Positions 1-9,689 are shown, numbered from the stretch's first letter. The stretch: 64,000 bases of DNA from Pseudomonas sp. MYb185 (GCF_002979975.1 NZ_PCQD01000012.1:1-64000); one strand, 5' to 3'. Made by a program: numbers and translations. Notes: generated by a model not told the origin, from the letters alone.

Positions 1-421
1 CGACCCTCCATGGCCTTGAACGGGGATTCGAAGTCACCACCTGGAAGGCCGGGTTCCATCCCGGCCTGCGGTGTCTCGGGCCGCGCCGCTGGTCGAGATG
101 GAACTCGACCCTCCATGGTCTGAACGGGGATTCGAAGTCACCACCTGGAAGGCCGGGTTCCATCCCGGCCAGCGGTGTCTCCCGCCGCGCCGCTGGTCGA
201 GATGGAACTCGACCTTCCATGGCCTTGAACGGGATTCGAAGTTCCACCTGGAAGGCCGGGTTCCATCCCGGCCCGCGGTGTCTCCCGCCGCGCCGCTGGT
301 CGAGATGGAACTCGACCCTCCATGGTCTGAACGGGGATTCGAAGTTACCACCTGGAAGGCCGGGTTCCATCCCGGCCTGCGGTGTCTCCCGCCGCGCCGC
401 TGGTCGAGATGGAACTCGACC
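1..421. repeat. Tandem array of four ~104-bp units, each with two hairpins
   Basis: Four units start at about 1, 106, 210 and 313 (lengths 105, 104, 103, 104). Each has hairpin A, GGCCGGG-TTCCAT-CCCGGCC (47-66, 151-170, 254-273, 358-377), and hairpin B, GGTCGAG-ATGGAA-CTCGACC (91-110, 195-214, 298-317, 402-421). The eight hairpins are invariant while the DNA between them varies slightly. The A and B loops are reverse complements. The window opens inside a B-type element, so the array probably continues to the left. It lies 3' of the MFS gene, a usual place for REP/BIME-type elements. Open frames crossing it look like by-products of the repeats. No RAYT transposase is visible nearby. Confidence 0.9.
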
Positions 422-466
422 GGGTCGCGATCGCCCCTCCAATGGGTCAGTCAAGCCGGGGCCGTA

Positions 467-1618
467 CTATCCCTGACCATCCACCCGCACCGCATCGAAT
501 GCCCCACGCCGCAGCGCCAGCAGCAGAAACACCGCCGCCATGCCGGCCATCAGCAGCGGCAGTGCGTGACTGCTCAGCCAGCGGCTGGCCGCACCCGTGG
601 TCAGCGGGCCAAACAGGCAGCCAGCACCCCACAACAGGGCGATATGGGCATTGGCGCGCACCAGGGCATCATCCCGGAATCGTTGCCCGACCAGGATCAG
701 CGACAGGGTGTACAAACCACCGGCACTGGCGCCGAACAGCATCAGCACCGGCCAGATGAAGGGGCTGTGCAATAGCAATGGCATACTCAGGCTGCTAGCC
801 AGCAATACCAGTCCGCAGAGCCGAAACAGGGTGGTGCGCCGGACCTTGTCGGCCAACCAGCCGATCGGCAGTTGCAGTACCGCATCGCCCACCACCACGG
901 TGCTGACCATCAGCAGCGCCAGCGCCTGGGCGAACCCCTCGCGGATCAGATACACCGGCAGCAGGGTCAGCACCATGGCCTCGAAGCCGGCGAACAGAAT
1001 CACCGCCCAGGCCACCGCCGGCATCCGCCGGACGAAGGTCCCCACGCCACGACCCGACGCGTTCCCGGCATTCACCTGCGGCGCTCCATCGACCTGCCAC
1101 AGCACCACGGCGCCCAGCAGTAACAGCATGATGGAGAGCCAGAAGCCGGCATCGGTGGTGGTGCCGAGCAACCCCAGCAACAGCGGCCCGCACAGTTGAC
1201 TCACCGCAAAGGCACTGCCATAGACCGCCACCAGGCGACCGCGCAGGCGATCCTCGACCAGTTGGTTGATCCAGCTTTCACCAAGGATGAAGGTGATGGT
1301 CAGACTGCCACCGAGCAGCAGGCGCAGCACCAGCCACAGCCCGTAATGACTCCATACCGTCAGCAACCCCACCGAGACCGCACTGCTGACCAGCGCCAGC
1401 CGCATGCAGCGCTCCGAACCCAGATAGCCGGCCAGATGCCCGGCCAGCCGTGCGCCGAGCAGGATACCGATCGCCGGCATCGCCGCCATGATGCCGATGG
1501 CAAAGGCGTCATAGCCCCATTGATCCAGGCGCAGCGACACCAGTGGCAGGGTGATACCCATGGCCAGACCGACCACCACCACGGCTGCAGTGACTATCCA
1601 GTAGGTGCTCCAACGCAT
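467..1618 (-). CDS. MFS transporter
   Basis: A 383-residue protein made almost entirely of hydrophobic segments, consistent with about 12 transmembrane helices of the Major Facilitator Superfamily. The N-terminal half has the family layout: a first helix, then a short loop (LGARLAGHLAGYLG, around residues 54-67) in the place of the MFS loop 2-3 motif, and an Arg-rich cytoplasmic segment (EDRLRGRLVAVYGS) after helix 4. It resembles the YcaD-like MFS subgroup, but the substrate cannot be read from sequence. The start is supported by GGAGAAGG upstream of the ATG. It is transcribed away from fabY and ends just beside the hairpin array. Confidence 0.85.
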   Translation of the reverse strand: MRWSTYWIVTAAVVVVGLAMGITLPLVSLRLDQWGYDAFAIGIMAAMPAIGILLGARLAGHLAGYLGSERCMRLALVSSAVSVGLLTVWSHYGLWLVLRLLLGGSLTITFILGESWINQLVEDRLRGRLVAVYGSAFAVSQLCGPLLLGLLGTTTDAGFWLSIMLLLLGAVVLWQVDGAPQVNAGNASGRGVGTFVRRMPAVAWAVILFAGFEAMVLTLLPVYLIREGFAQALALLMVSTVVVGDAVLQLPIGWLADKVRRTTLFRLCGLVLLASSLSMPLLLHSPFIWPVLMLFGASAGGLYTLSLILVGQRFRDDALVRANAHIALLWGAGCLFGPLTTGAASRWLSSHALPLLMAGMAAVFLLLALRRGAFDAVRVDGQG

Positions 1619-1854
1619 CGACTGCCTTCTCCGACTACGTTAACAGGGCTGAAAACATACGCCCACGCCATGCTACATTCAATATATTTGACAGTCACCG
1701 GGACACAGCCATTACCCCCAACCGGGAATCTCCACCGCTGAGCACAGAGAAACACTGCCGCAGGCCATGGTTACCACTCACCTTCCCGTTTGTTTTATTT
1801 GACACAGACTAGGAACAAACAATACCCACTGTCCCGTTGCAGGAGGGTGTCACC

Positions 1855-2022
1855 ATGAACAACCCGCTCGCCGCACTTTCCACCTCGCCGACTGCAGGTT
1901 GGACGCGGACTGGGTTACCACGGCGGATGATGCTGCTGCGGGGCAGCCAGCCGCTGCGCACAAAAAAATCCGATACACCATGGTCTGGACGTGACCAAGC
2001 GGTTACATTCCTCGTCAGCTAA
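1855..2022 (+). CDS. Possible 55-aa small protein upstream of fabY
   Basis: A short frame starting MNNPLAALS with a strong ribosome-binding site (AGGAGGG, 7 nt before the ATG) and a possible -35 box TTGACA at 1799-1804. The product is basic in its middle (RTGLPRRMMLLRG) and has no domain I recognise. It lies in the 500-bp gap between the divergent MFS and fabY genes and would be transcribed toward fabY, about 100 bp upstream of it. It could be a real small protein, a leader ORF for fabY, or chance. Apart from it I see nothing gene-like in 1619-2121. Confidence 0.3.
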   Translation: MNNPLAALSTSPTAGWTRTGLPRRMMLLRGSQPLRTKKSDTPWSGRDQAVTFLVS

Positions 2023-2121
2023 TCTATTCGAATAACGCCCCGGCGGGCGAGATGTGCGCCCGTCTACTGACATGGTTGGTATGTATCACCACCATGCGGG
2101 CCCTGCGAGGAGTCTTGCGAG

Positions 2122-4029
2122 ATGTCGCGTTTGCCGGTCATAGTCGGCTTCGGTGGCTACAATGCCGCCGGCCGCAGTTCGTTCCACCATGCGTTTCGCC
2201 GTACCGTGATCGAATCACTGCCCCCTGCCGAGCGCCAGGAAACCCTGGCCGGACTGGCTGTACTGATGAAGCTGGTGCGAGTGGAGAACGATGCTTACCT
2301 GGACAGCACCGGGCAAGTACTGACGCCCGCTGATATCGAGCAGCGTTTCGCCGATCAGATTCTCGAGGGCACCCTGGTACGGCGCATAGAGAAGCGCCAC
2401 CTGGATGTGGATGCCGCGCACTGGCACAAGAGCCTGCCGGTCGGTGTCGATGCGGCACAGCCGCTGTCCTTCATCACCCTGGCCAAGCAGCTGCCGGAGC
2501 CGTTGCCGGCGGGCTGGAGCGTCGAGCCGCTGGCCGGTAACGAGGTGCGCGTCAGCATCGCCGCCGACTGCGAGCTGAAGGTCGACAGCTACCGCCCGCT
2601 GGCAGTCAAGTCCGCCGGCCAGTTGCCTACCGGCTTCGAGCCGGGTGAGCAGTACAATTCGCGCTTCCACCCCCGCGGTCTGCAGATGTCCATCGTCGCG
2701 GCAGCCGATGCGCTGCATTCCACCGGCCTGTCCTGGCAGCATATTCTCGAACAGGTCGAGCCCGACGAGGTGGCGGTCTTCGCCAGCAGCATCATGAGCC
2801 AGCTGGACGAGTTCAGCTTCGGCGGCATGATGCAGTCGCGCCTGAAGGGGCATCGGGTCAGCGCCAAGCAGTTGGCACTGGGCCTGAACAGCATGCCGGC
2901 GGACTTCATCAATGCCTATGTGCTGGGTAGCGTCGGCACCACCGGTGCCATCACTGGCGCCTGCGCCAGCTTCCTGTACAACCTGCAGAAAGGCATCGAG
3001 ATGATCGGCAACGGCCGCGCCCGCGTGGTGCTGGTCGGCAGCAGCGAGGCACCGATCACCCAGGAGTGCATCGAAGGTTATGGTGCCATGAGCGCGCTGG
3101 CCACCGAAGAGGGCCTGCGCAATATCGAAGGCCGCGACGATGTCGATTTCCGTCGCGCCAGCCGGCCGTTCAGCCACAACTGCGGCTTCACCCTGGCCGA
3201 ATCCGGGCAATTCTTCATGCTGATGGATGACGAGTTGGCACTGCAGCTGGGCGCCGATATCCACGGAGCTGTACCGGATGTGTTCGTCAGCGCCGACGGC
3301 TTCAAGAAGTCCATCTCCGCGCCCGGCCCGGGCAACTACCTGACCATGGCCAAGTCGGTATACAGCGCCATGCAGATCCTCGGTCCGGAGGCGGTACGCC
3401 AGCGCAGCTTCGTGCATGCCCACGGCTCCAGCACCCCAGCCAACCGCGTCACCGAGTCCCAACTACTCGACGAGGTGGCGGCCGCCTTCGGTATCGAGGA
3501 GCTGCCGGTGGCCGCGGTCAAGGCATTCGTCGGCCATTCCCTGGCCAGCGCCAGCGCCGATCAGCTGGCCTCAGCCCTGGGTACCTTCAAGTACCAGATC
3601 CTCCCCGGCATCAAGACCATCGACCATATCGCCCCCGATGTGCACCAGAAGCATCTGCGCTTCAGCACCAGCGATGTCGCGCGCAGCGACAATCCGCTGG
3701 AAGTGTGCTTCATCAACTCCAAGGGGTTTGGCGGCAACAACTCCAGCGCTGTGGTACTGGGCCCGCGCCCGGTGGAGCGCATGCTGCGCAAGCGCTACGG
3801 CGCAGAGCGTTTCGCCGACTACGAAATCCGCCGTGCCGAGACCCGCAAGGCAGCCGCCGCGTACGAGCAGCGGGCGCTCAAGGGCCAGCTGGATGTGATC
3901 TACAACTTCGGCAATGACATGATCGATGAGCGCGAGATCCAGATCAGCGCCGAACAGATGCGCATCCCCGGCTTCAGTCAGCCGCTGGTGTTCAAGAAGG
4001 ACGGACGCTTTTCCGACATGCTCGACTGA
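2122..4029 (+). CDS. fabY: Beta-ketoacyl-ACP synthase FabY (fatty acid synthesis initiation)
   Basis: A 635-residue ketoacyl synthase whose N-terminus (MSRLPVIVGFGGYNAAGRSS) and length match Pseudomonas aeruginosa FabY (PA5174). That enzyme replaces FabH as the main initiator, condensing acetyl-CoA with malonyl-ACP in the cytoplasm. The thiolase-fold catalytic residues are visible: Cys281 in ITGACASF, His434 in VHAHGSST and His472 in FVGHSLASAS, followed by the glycine-rich FINSKGFGGNNSS. About 200 extra N-terminal residues precede the core, as in the FabY class. A GAGGAG sequence lies about 9 nt before the ATG. A terminator hairpin follows the stop codon. Confidence 0.93.
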   Translation: MSRLPVIVGFGGYNAAGRSSFHHAFRRTVIESLPPAERQETLAGLAVLMKLVRVENDAYLDSTGQVLTPADIEQRFADQILEGTLVRRIEKRHLDVDAAHWHKSLPVGVDAAQPLSFITLAKQLPEPLPAGWSVEPLAGNEVRVSIAADCELKVDSYRPLAVKSAGQLPTGFEPGEQYNSRFHPRGLQMSIVAAADALHSTGLSWQHILEQVEPDEVAVFASSIMSQLDEFSFGGMMQSRLKGHRVSAKQLALGLNSMPADFINAYVLGSVGTTGAITGACASFLYNLQKGIEMIGNGRARVVLVGSSEAPITQECIEGYGAMSALATEEGLRNIEGRDDVDFRRASRPFSHNCGFTLAESGQFFMLMDDELALQLGADIHGAVPDVFVSADGFKKSISAPGPGNYLTMAKSVYSAMQILGPEAVRQRSFVHAHGSSTPANRVTESQLLDEVAAAFGIEELPVAAVKAFVGHSLASASADQLASALGTFKYQILPGIKTIDHIAPDVHQKHLRFSTSDVARSDNPLEVCFINSKGFGGNNSSAVVLGPRPVERMLRKRYGAERFADYEIRRAETRKAAAAYEQRALKGQLDVIYNFGNDMIDEREIQISAEQMRIPGFSQPLVFKKDGRFSDMLD

Positions 4030-4045
4030 GTCGCTCAGATGACAG

Positions 4046-4067
4046 GCCTCGTTGGAGCGAGGCTTTC
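4046..4067 (+). terminator. Terminator hairpin after fabY
   Basis: A stem GCCTCG/CGAGGC with a 6-nt loop, followed by TTTC, lies 17 nt after the fabY stop. The stem is short and the T-run modest, so it may be weak. Confidence 0.5.
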
Positions 4068-4126
4068 ATCAGATGTTGGTAACACCCCATTACGAGCAGG
4101 ACGTTGCAGCCCACGGGCTCGAACAA

Positions 4127-4220
4127 TGGATTGCCGCGCCCTTCGGGCTCGCAACGACGGATGCAAAAGCAGGCCCCCGCCCTCCCGTCATTGCGAACCG
4201 CTACGCGGTGAAGCAATCCA
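4127..4220. repeat. Inverted pair of dispersed-repeat arms (CCGTCATTGCGA type)
   Basis: The left arm (4127-4160, TGGATTGC...GCAACGACGG) and right arm (4185-4220, CCGTCATTGCGA...GCAATCCA) are inverted copies. Each has its own small hairpin: GCCC/GGGC in the left arm and ACCGC/GCGGT in the right. Arms of this form (CGTCATTGCGA...GCAATCCA) are a widespread intergenic repeat in bacteria. A partial third copy may lie at 4103-4130 (GCAGCCCACGGGCTCG). It occupies the gap between the convergent fabY and GST genes and explains why 4068-4265 has no gene. Confidence 0.7.
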
Positions 4221-4265
4221 CAGATCCCGGACTAGCCGGCACCTCCCCTGCGTTACCCGTATCCG

Positions 4266-4928
4266 TTACTTGCGCTGGCCGGCCATCGCGGCAATGAAAG
4301 CGGCCATCTCGGCGTTCTTGTCCGCTTCGATACGCTGCACATTGGGGTTCTGCCGGAGCTGTTCGAGCAGATCCCGCGCCTGCGGCCAATCGCCCAGCAG
4401 GTCGATACCGAACAGCTTCCGGCCAACCGCCTGGGCCAGATCGATGCTGAACAGGAACATGATGTCGGCGATGGTCATCTCGCTGCCGGCCACGTAAGGC
4501 GCAAAGCTGCCATGCCGACGCAAGGCGGCGACACCAGCCAGCAGGTCAGCCTTGGCCTTGTCCTTGACCGCCTGTTCCACCTTGCCGCCAAAGAACACTT
4601 CCGGATAGCAACTGCGCGCCGGCAGCTCGATATACAGCTCGATTTCCTTGGTCAACGCCCTGACCCGGGCACGGCCGAAGGGGTCGCTCGGCAGCAACGC
4701 CTTGCCACTCTGGGTCTCTTCGATATATTCCAGGATCACGTTGGTTTCACTGATGAAACCCTGCTCGGTTTCCAGGCACGGCACTTTGCCGCGTGGGCTC
4801 ATCGCCAGGAACTCGGGAGTCTGGCTGGCGTGGATGGTATTGATCTCGAAATCCACACCTTTTTCCAGCAGGGCCAGTTTGGCCATGTTGAAATAGTTGC
4901 TGACGGCAAAGCCATGAAGTCGCAGCAT
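4266..4928 (-). CDS. Glutathione S-transferase family protein
   Basis: A 220-residue protein with the GST layout. The N-terminal thioredoxin-like domain (1 to about 80) starts MLRLHGFAVSNYFNMAKLALLEKG and contains the cis-proline segment GKVPCLET and the glutathione-binding ETNVILEYIEE. An all-helical C-terminal domain (about 90-210) contains GSEMTIADIMFLFSI. It probably acts in the cytoplasm in detoxification or as a peroxidase or isomerase, and the subclass cannot be fixed. AAGGA precedes the ATG by 5 nt. It is a single-gene unit divergent from the small TIGR02647 gene. Confidence 0.88.
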   Translation of the reverse strand: MLRLHGFAVSNYFNMAKLALLEKGVDFEINTIHASQTPEFLAMSPRGKVPCLETEQGFISETNVILEYIEETQSGKALLPSDPFGRARVRALTKEIELYIELPARSCYPEVFFGGKVEQAVKDKAKADLLAGVAALRRHGSFAPYVAGSEMTIADIMFLFSIDLAQAVGRKLFGIDLLGDWPQARDLLEQLRQNPNVQRIEADKNAEMAAFIAAMAGQRK

Positions 4929-5099
4929 GGGGTCCTTCCTGTGTCTTGTTGTAGGAATGAGGGTCAGTTGTACTCGCGCCCGTGGCGAATTTCCAGTCCA
5001 TCACGCCGCTGAATACGACACCAGCATCCAGTTCACCACCGGCGTGCGTTTTGCGGCTAGACTGCGGGAGTAGATTACCCATTGGAAAAGGTGCTGCCC

Positions 5100-5336
5100 A
5101 TGTCTCTGACAACCGAAGAAGTTGACGACATCAATCTGCTGGCCCAATTCAACCTAGGCAATACCCTGGAGGGGCTGAAGGTACATCAACGCGAGGCCTC
5201 ACCCAACATCATCGCCGCCGCTGAGCGACTGCACCAGCGCGGCCTGATCACCATGGATGACGGCGGCTATCTGACCAGCCTGGGGCTGGAAGCCGCAGAG
5301 CAGGCGCAGCGCCTGCTGACCATTCTGCGGGCCTGA
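5100..5336 (+). CDS. TIGR02647 family small protein
   Basis: A 78-residue protein (MSLTTEEVDDINLLAQFNLGNTLEGLKVH...) matching the Pseudomonas-type TIGR02647 family, whose function is not established. I use the ATG at 5100 rather than the in-frame ATG at 5082, because AAAAGG lies about 8 nt before it and family members begin MSLT/MSFT. The middle (AAERLHQRGLITMDDGGYLTSLGLEAAEQAQRLL) looks like a small winged-helix fold, with a recognition-helix-like segment and a beta-wing, so a DNA-binding role is possible but unproven. Confidence 0.75.
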   Translation: MSLTTEEVDDINLLAQFNLGNTLEGLKVHQREASPNIIAAAERLHQRGLITMDDGGYLTSLGLEAAEQAQRLLTILRA

Positions 5337-5391
5337 CCGGTCCACCTCTGAGGGCATGAATGGCGCTGCTCTCGCAGCCCGCTTCATGCCC

Positions 5392-5727
5392 CTACTCGTC
5401 CAGCTCCAGTTCCAGCTCATCCCCGGTCAGTTCACCGATGACCTGGGCCAGCACGCTGCCGAGCGCTTCACCATCGCTGTCATGTGTCCAGCCCTGCTCC
5501 GGCTGATAGCCGAAATGCAGGGTACCATCGGGGGTGGCCAGCCACAGTTCCCGTGAGGCCGGCTGCCGGCCAATGACCAGCCGCGGGCCGCTCGCCAGCA
5601 TCAATATCAGTGAACCCTCGGTCTGCTCCATGTCCAGATCCAGCTCGGCAGCATCCAATGCCTGCTCGATCCGGTCCTGAATCAGGTCAACCTGATGATG
5701 GAACTCGCTTTCAGTCAAATCACTCAT
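5392..5727 (-). CDS. cyaY: CyaY, bacterial frataxin
   Basis: A 111-residue frataxin homolog with the acidic first helix (SEFHHQVDLIQDRIEQALDAAELDLDMEQTEGSLIL), where iron is bound on the D/E ridge, followed by the beta-sheet core (PRLVIGRQPASRELWLATPDGTLHFGY). Frataxins bind IscS and iron and tune Fe-S cluster assembly. The start is the ATG at 5727, with AAGGAAAGG just upstream; a longer frame to 5793 lacks this support. It is divergent from lptM-lysA, as in other pseudomonads. Confidence 0.93.
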   Translation of the reverse strand: MSDLTESEFHHQVDLIQDRIEQALDAAELDLDMEQTEGSLILMLASGPRLVIGRQPASRELWLATPDGTLHFGYQPEQGWTHDSDGEALGSVLAQVIGELTGDELELELDE

Positions 5728-5822
5728 TTGCCTTTCCTTATCCTGTTTCTGCGGCGGGTGCGTCGGACTCCCAGGCTCGGTATACTGCCGCATATTGTCC
5801 GTTTATCAACCAGGGTTCCATC

Positions 5823-5969
5823 ATGAAACGATCCATCGCGGCGTTCTTTGTACTCCTGTCACTTGCGGGCTGCGGCCAGAAAGGCCCCCTGTACATGCCC
5901 GAAGAGACTGCCGCCCAGCCGGTTGATCCGGCCCGGGAAGAACTGATCCAGCAACCTACGGAAAACTGA
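5823..5969 (+). CDS. lptM: LptM (YifL-type) small lipoprotein
   Basis: A 48-residue lipoprotein with the lipobox LAGC at residues 14-17 (lipidated Cys17), then the family signature CGQKGPLYMPEE. LptM in Enterobacteria helps oxidative maturation of the LptDE lipopolysaccharide translocon in the outer membrane; the same role is assumed here by homology. The gene begins the lysA operon, with 8 bp between its stop and the lysA start, the order found across Gammaproteobacteria. Confidence 0.9.
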   Translation: MKRSIAAFFVLLSLAGCGQKGPLYMPEETAAQPVDPAREELIQQPTEN

Positions 5970-5977
5970 AACATTTC

Positions 5978-7231
5978 ATGAGTGAATTTCAATACCGCAA
6001 TGGCGAACTGCATGCCGAAAACGTCGCCCTGTCCGCCGTCGCCGCGCAGTATGGTACACCCTGTTACGTCTATTCGCGCCGCGCTATCGAGCAGGCGTTC
6101 AACGCCTGGGATACGGCGCTGAATGGCATACCCCATCTGGTCTGCTTTGCCGTCAAGGCCAACTCCAACCTGGCGGTACTGAATGTGCTGGCCCGCCTGG
6201 GCTCCGGCTTCGATATCGTTTCCGGCGGTGAGCTGGAGCGGGTACTGGCCGCCGGTGGCGATCCGGCGCGGGTGGTGTTCTCCGGCCTGGGCAAGACCGA
6301 ACAGGAGATGCGCCGCGCGCTCGAGGTTGGCATCAAGTGCTTCAACATCGAGTCGGCCGCCGAGCTGGAGCGCCTGCAGCAGGTCGCTGCCGCGCTGGGC
6401 GTCAAGGCTCCAGTGTCGCTGCGGGTCAACCCCGATGTGGACGCCATGACCCACCCGTACATCTCCACCGGGCTCAAGGAAAACAAGTTCGGCATCGACA
6501 TCGCCCAGGCGCTGGCCATCTATCGCCGTGCGGCCGAGCTGCCGAACCTGGAAGTACAGGGCGCGGATTGCCACATCGGCTCGCAACTGACCGACGATAC
6601 CCCGCTGCTCGATGCGCTGGACCGCATGCTGATGCTGGTCGACCAACTGGCCGAGGAAGGCATTCACATCCGCCATCTGGATCTGGGCGGCGGCCTGGGC
6701 GTGACCTACCGGGACGAGGTTCCGCCGACCCCGGGCGAGTACCTGGGCAAGGTCAGGGACAAGGTCGCCGGGCGCAACCTGACCCTGTTGTTCGAGCCGG
6801 GCCGCTCGATCGCCGCCAATGCCGGCGTGCTGCTGACCCAGGTCAACCTGCTCAAGCCCACCGAACACAAGAACTTCGCCATCATCGATGCGGCCATGAA
6901 CGACCTGATCCGCCCGGCACTGTACAGCGCCTGGATGGGGATCGATGCGGTGCGGCCGCGCAGCGACATCGACGCCAAGGCCTGGGACATGGTCGGTCCG
7001 GTCTGCGAGACCGGCGACTTCCTCGGCAAGGACCGGGAGCTGGCATTGGCCGAAGGCGACCTGCTGGCGGTACGCTCGGCTGGTGCCTATGGTTTCGTCA
7101 TGAGTTCGAACTACAACTCTCGCCCCCGTGCTGCCGAGGTGATGGTGGATGGCGCAGCCAGCCACCTGGTGCGCCGCCGCGAAACCGTCAGCGAGCTGTT
7201 CGCCGGCGAGTCGCTGCTGCCCGAGGCCTGA
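5978..7231 (+). CDS. lysA: Diaminopimelate decarboxylase
   Basis: A 417-residue PLP enzyme of fold type III that decarboxylates meso-diaminopimelate to L-lysine, the last step of lysine synthesis. The PLP lysine lies in [12 protein letters not shown], the glycine-rich phosphate loop in [12 protein letters not shown] and [11 protein letters not shown], and the substrate cysteine in [14 protein letters not shown]. The length is normal. It is followed after one base by dapF, which makes its substrate, so the operon couples the last two enzymes of the branch. Confidence 0.96.
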   Translation: MSEFQYRNGELHAENVALSAVAAQYGTPCYVYSRRAIEQAFNAWDTALNGIPHLVCFAVKANSNLAVLNVLARLGSGFDIVSGGELERVLAAGGDPARVVFSGLGKTEQEMRRALEVGIKCFNIESAAELERLQQVAAALGVKAPVSLRVNPDVDAMTHPYISTGLKENKFGIDIAQALAIYRRAAELPNLEVQGADCHIGSQLTDDTPLLDALDRMLMLVDQLAEEGIHIRHLDLGGGLGVTYRDEVPPTPGEYLGKVRDKVAGRNLTLLFEPGRSIAANAGVLLTQVNLLKPTEHKNFAIIDAAMNDLIRPALYSAWMGIDAVRPRSDIDAKAWDMVGPVCETGDFLGKDRELALAEGDLLAVRSAGAYGFVMSSNYNSRPRAAEVMVDGAASHLVRRRETVSELFAGESLLPEA

Positions 7232-7232
7232 C

Positions 7233-8063
7233 ATGCTGCTGCGCTTCACCAAGATGCATGGCCTGGGCAATGATTTCATGGTCATCGACCTGGTGACCCA
7301 GCATGCCCAGCTGTCGCCGAAGCTGATCCGCCAGTGGAGCGATCGCCACTTCGGCATCGGCTTCGACCAGTTGCTGGTGGTCGAGCCACCAGGCAGCCCG
7401 GACGTGGACTTTCGCTACCGCATCTTCAATGCCGATGGCAGCGAGGTGGAACAGTGCGGCAACGGCGCCCGCTGCTTTGCCCGCTTCGTGCAGGACAAGC
7501 GGTTGACCGCCAAGTCGGAGATTCAGGTAGAGACCGCCGGCGGCCGCATCACCCTGCAGGTCCGCCGTGACGGCCAGGTTACGGTGAACATGGGCGCGCC
7601 GCGCCTGGCGCCGCAGCAGGTGCCGTTCCAGGCGGACAGCGAAGCGATAAGTTATCCCCTGCAGGTCAATGACCTGACGCTGGAGGTATCGGCACTGTCC
7701 ATGGGCAATCCGCACTGCGTGACCCTGGTCGAGGACCTGGACAGCTACCCGGTAGCCGAGCTCGGTCCACTGATCGAACGGCACCCGCGCTTCCCGCAAC
7801 GGGTCAATGCCGGTTTCATGCAGGTGCTCGACCAGCACCACGCCCAGTTGCGCGTGCACGAGCGCGGTGCCGGCGAAACCCTGGCCTGCGGCACCGGCGC
7901 CTGCGCTGCCGCCGTCGCCGGTATCCGCCGTGGTCTGCTGCAATCCCCGGTAACCATCCGCCTGCCCGGCGGCAACCTGAAAATCGAATGGGCCGGCCCT
8001 GGCCAGCCGGTGATGATGACCGGACCAGCCAGCCGGGTCTACGAAGGACAGATACGCGTATGA
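7233..8063 (+). CDS. dapF: Diaminopimelate epimerase
   Basis: A 276-residue epimerase converting LL- to meso-diaminopimelate for peptidoglycan and lysine. Both catalytic cysteines are present: [11 protein letters not shown] in the first half and [14 protein letters not shown] in the second, with the typical start [15 protein letters not shown]. The ATG at 7233 is chosen because this start is invariant in the family and the gene then sits one base after the lysA stop. The stop overlaps the next start by ATGA. Confidence 0.96.
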   Translation: MLLRFTKMHGLGNDFMVIDLVTQHAQLSPKLIRQWSDRHFGIGFDQLLVVEPPGSPDVDFRYRIFNADGSEVEQCGNGARCFARFVQDKRLTAKSEIQVETAGGRITLQVRRDGQVTVNMGAPRLAPQQVPFQADSEAISYPLQVNDLTLEVSALSMGNPHCVTLVEDLDSYPVAELGPLIERHPRFPQRVNAGFMQVLDQHHAQLRVHERGAGETLACGTGACAAAVAGIRRGLLQSPVTIRLPGGNLKIEWAGPGQPVMMTGPASRVYEGQIRV

Positions 8064-8764
8064 GCGAAACCAGTCAGCCCACCCAGGAGCTGGACGCCGC
8101 CCAGGTAGCGGATTACCTGCGTCGGCACCCGGCATTCTTTGTCGAATATGATGAGTTGCTGCCCGAGCTGCTCATTCCGCATCAGGCCGGCCAGGCGGTA
8201 TCCCTGGTGGAGCGCCAGGTCAAGCTGCTGCGCGAGCGCAACATCGATGTGCGCCACCGCCTCAGCCAACTGATGGAGGTAGCCCGGGAGAATGACCGGC
8301 TGTTCGAGAAAAGCCGCCGGCTGATTCTCAACCTGCTGGAGTCCCAGGATGTGGAACAGGTGATCGCCAGCATCGAGGACAGTCTGCGCGATGACTTCCA
8401 GGTGCCCTTCGTCAGCCTGATCCTGTTCAGCGAAACCCAGCGCTTCTGCAACACCCGCTGCGTCAGCCACGGCGAGGCGCGGGAAGCCATCGGCCACCTG
8501 CTGGACAGCGGCAAGACCCTGAGCGGCGTGTTGCGCAGCCATGAACTGAGCTTCCTGTTCGGCGAACAGGGCAACGAGGTGGCATCCACTGCCCTGGCGC
8601 CGATCCAGCATCAGGGCCTGCATGGCGTACTGGCCCTGGGCAGCCGTGACCCGCAGCAGTACCGCAGTGCCACCGGCACCCTGTTCCTCAGCTACATAGC
8701 CGATGCCCTGGCAAGGGTGCTGCTACGCCAGCGTCCGCTGGCCGTCGAGCCACGGAGCCAGTAG
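8060..8764 (+). CDS. DUF484 family protein
   Basis: A 234-residue protein starting [27 protein letters not shown]. The family has an N-terminal helical segment followed by a GAF-like domain (from about residue 90, [21 protein letters not shown]). It is always found between dapF and xerC in Gammaproteobacteria, but its function is unknown. The ATGA overlap with dapF and the one-base overlap with xerC indicate translational coupling. Confidence 0.88.
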   Translation: MSETSQPTQELDAAQVADYLRRHPAFFVEYDELLPELLIPHQAGQAVSLVERQVKLLRERNIDVRHRLSQLMEVARENDRLFEKSRRLILNLLESQDVEQVIASIEDSLRDDFQVPFVSLILFSETQRFCNTRCVSHGEAREAIGHLLDSGKTLSGVLRSHELSFLFGEQGNEVASTALAPIQHQGLHGVLALGSRDPQQYRSATGTLFLSYIADALARVLLRQRPLAVEPRSQ

Positions 8765-9672
8765 TGCCCAGCGCCCCGCTGCTACCGGCACTGGATGATT
8801 TCATCGGTCACCTGCGCAGCGAGCGGCAACTGTCCGCGCGCACCCTGGAGGCCTACGGCCGCGATCTGCACAGTTGTTGCCGGTTCCTTGGCGAACATCA
8901 GGTCGATGACTGGAATGGGCTGGATACCGCCCTGCTGCGCCGCTACGTGGCCAGCCGACACCAGGCGGGATTGTCCGGGCGCAGCCTGCAGCGCGAACTC
9001 AGCGCGGTGCGCAGCCTGTACCACTATCTGATCCGCGAGCGCCGCTGCCGGCATAACCCGGCCCTGGACCTGCGCGCGCCGAAAGCGCCCCGCAAACTGC
9101 CCAGGCTGCTGGACGCCGACCTGACCACGCAACTGCTCAACGACGATGGCGACGACGATTGGCTGGCACTACGCGACCATGCCATGCTCGAGCTGTTCTA
9201 CTCCTCCGGCCTGCGCCTGTCGGAACTGGCCGGACTGAACATCGACCAGCTCGACCTCAACGAAGGCGAGGTACGGGTGGTCGGCAAGGGCAACAAGACC
9301 CGCCTGCTGCCGGTCGGACGCATGGCCCGCGAGGCGCTGCGCCGCTGGCTCAAGGTACGTCCGGCAACCACAGATACCGCCCAGCCGGTATTCGTCGGCA
9401 TGCAGGGACGGCGCCTGACGCCCCGGGCGATCCAGTTGCGGGTACGGCGCTACGGCATCGAACACATCGGCCAGCATCTGCATCCGCACATGCTCCGCCA
9501 CTCCTTCGCCAGTCACCTGCTGGAGTCCTCGGGTGACCTGCGCGCGGTGCAGGAATTGCTCGGGCATGCCGATATCAGCACTACCCAGGTGTACACTCAT
9601 CTGAACTTCCAGCATCTGGCCGAGGTATATGATCGCGCCCACCCACGTGCCAGACGCAAGTCCGAAGACTGA
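8764..9672 (+). CDS. xerC: Tyrosine recombinase XerC
   Basis: A 302-residue recombinase that, with XerD, resolves chromosome dimers at dif during division. The N-terminal SAM-like DNA-binding domain (1 to about 90, [26 protein letters not shown]) precedes the catalytic domain. Its active-site residues are the Arg of [24 protein letters not shown], the GHADIS histidine and the nucleophile Tyr of TTQVYTHL. The start is a GTG overlapping the TAG of DUF484 by one base, the only start consistent with the family N-terminus. Confidence 0.95.
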   Translation: MPSAPLLPALDDFIGHLRSERQLSARTLEAYGRDLHSCCRFLGEHQVDDWNGLDTALLRRYVASRHQAGLSGRSLQRELSAVRSLYHYLIRERRCRHNPALDLRAPKAPRKLPRLLDADLTTQLLNDDGDDDWLALRDHAMLELFYSSGLRLSELAGLNIDQLDLNEGEVRVVGKGNKTRLLPVGRMAREALRRWLKVRPATTDTAQPVFVGMQGRRLTPRAIQLRVRRYGIEHIGQHLHPHMLRHSFASHLLESSGDLRAVQELLGHADISTTQVYTHLNFQHLAEVYDRAHPRARRKSED

Positions 9673-9689
9673 TCCGCGAGCCTGCCGAG

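Noticed and set aside
1-421. CRISPR array
   Set aside because: Units are about 104 bp, nearly identical throughout, with no variable spacers and no cas genes. The same holds for 58758-59178.
34-775. Open frames of 60-234 codons across the 5' array
   Set aside because: They repeat the same peptide in every unit and change frame with unit length; they are by-products of the tandem repeats and of the opposite-strand MFS gene.
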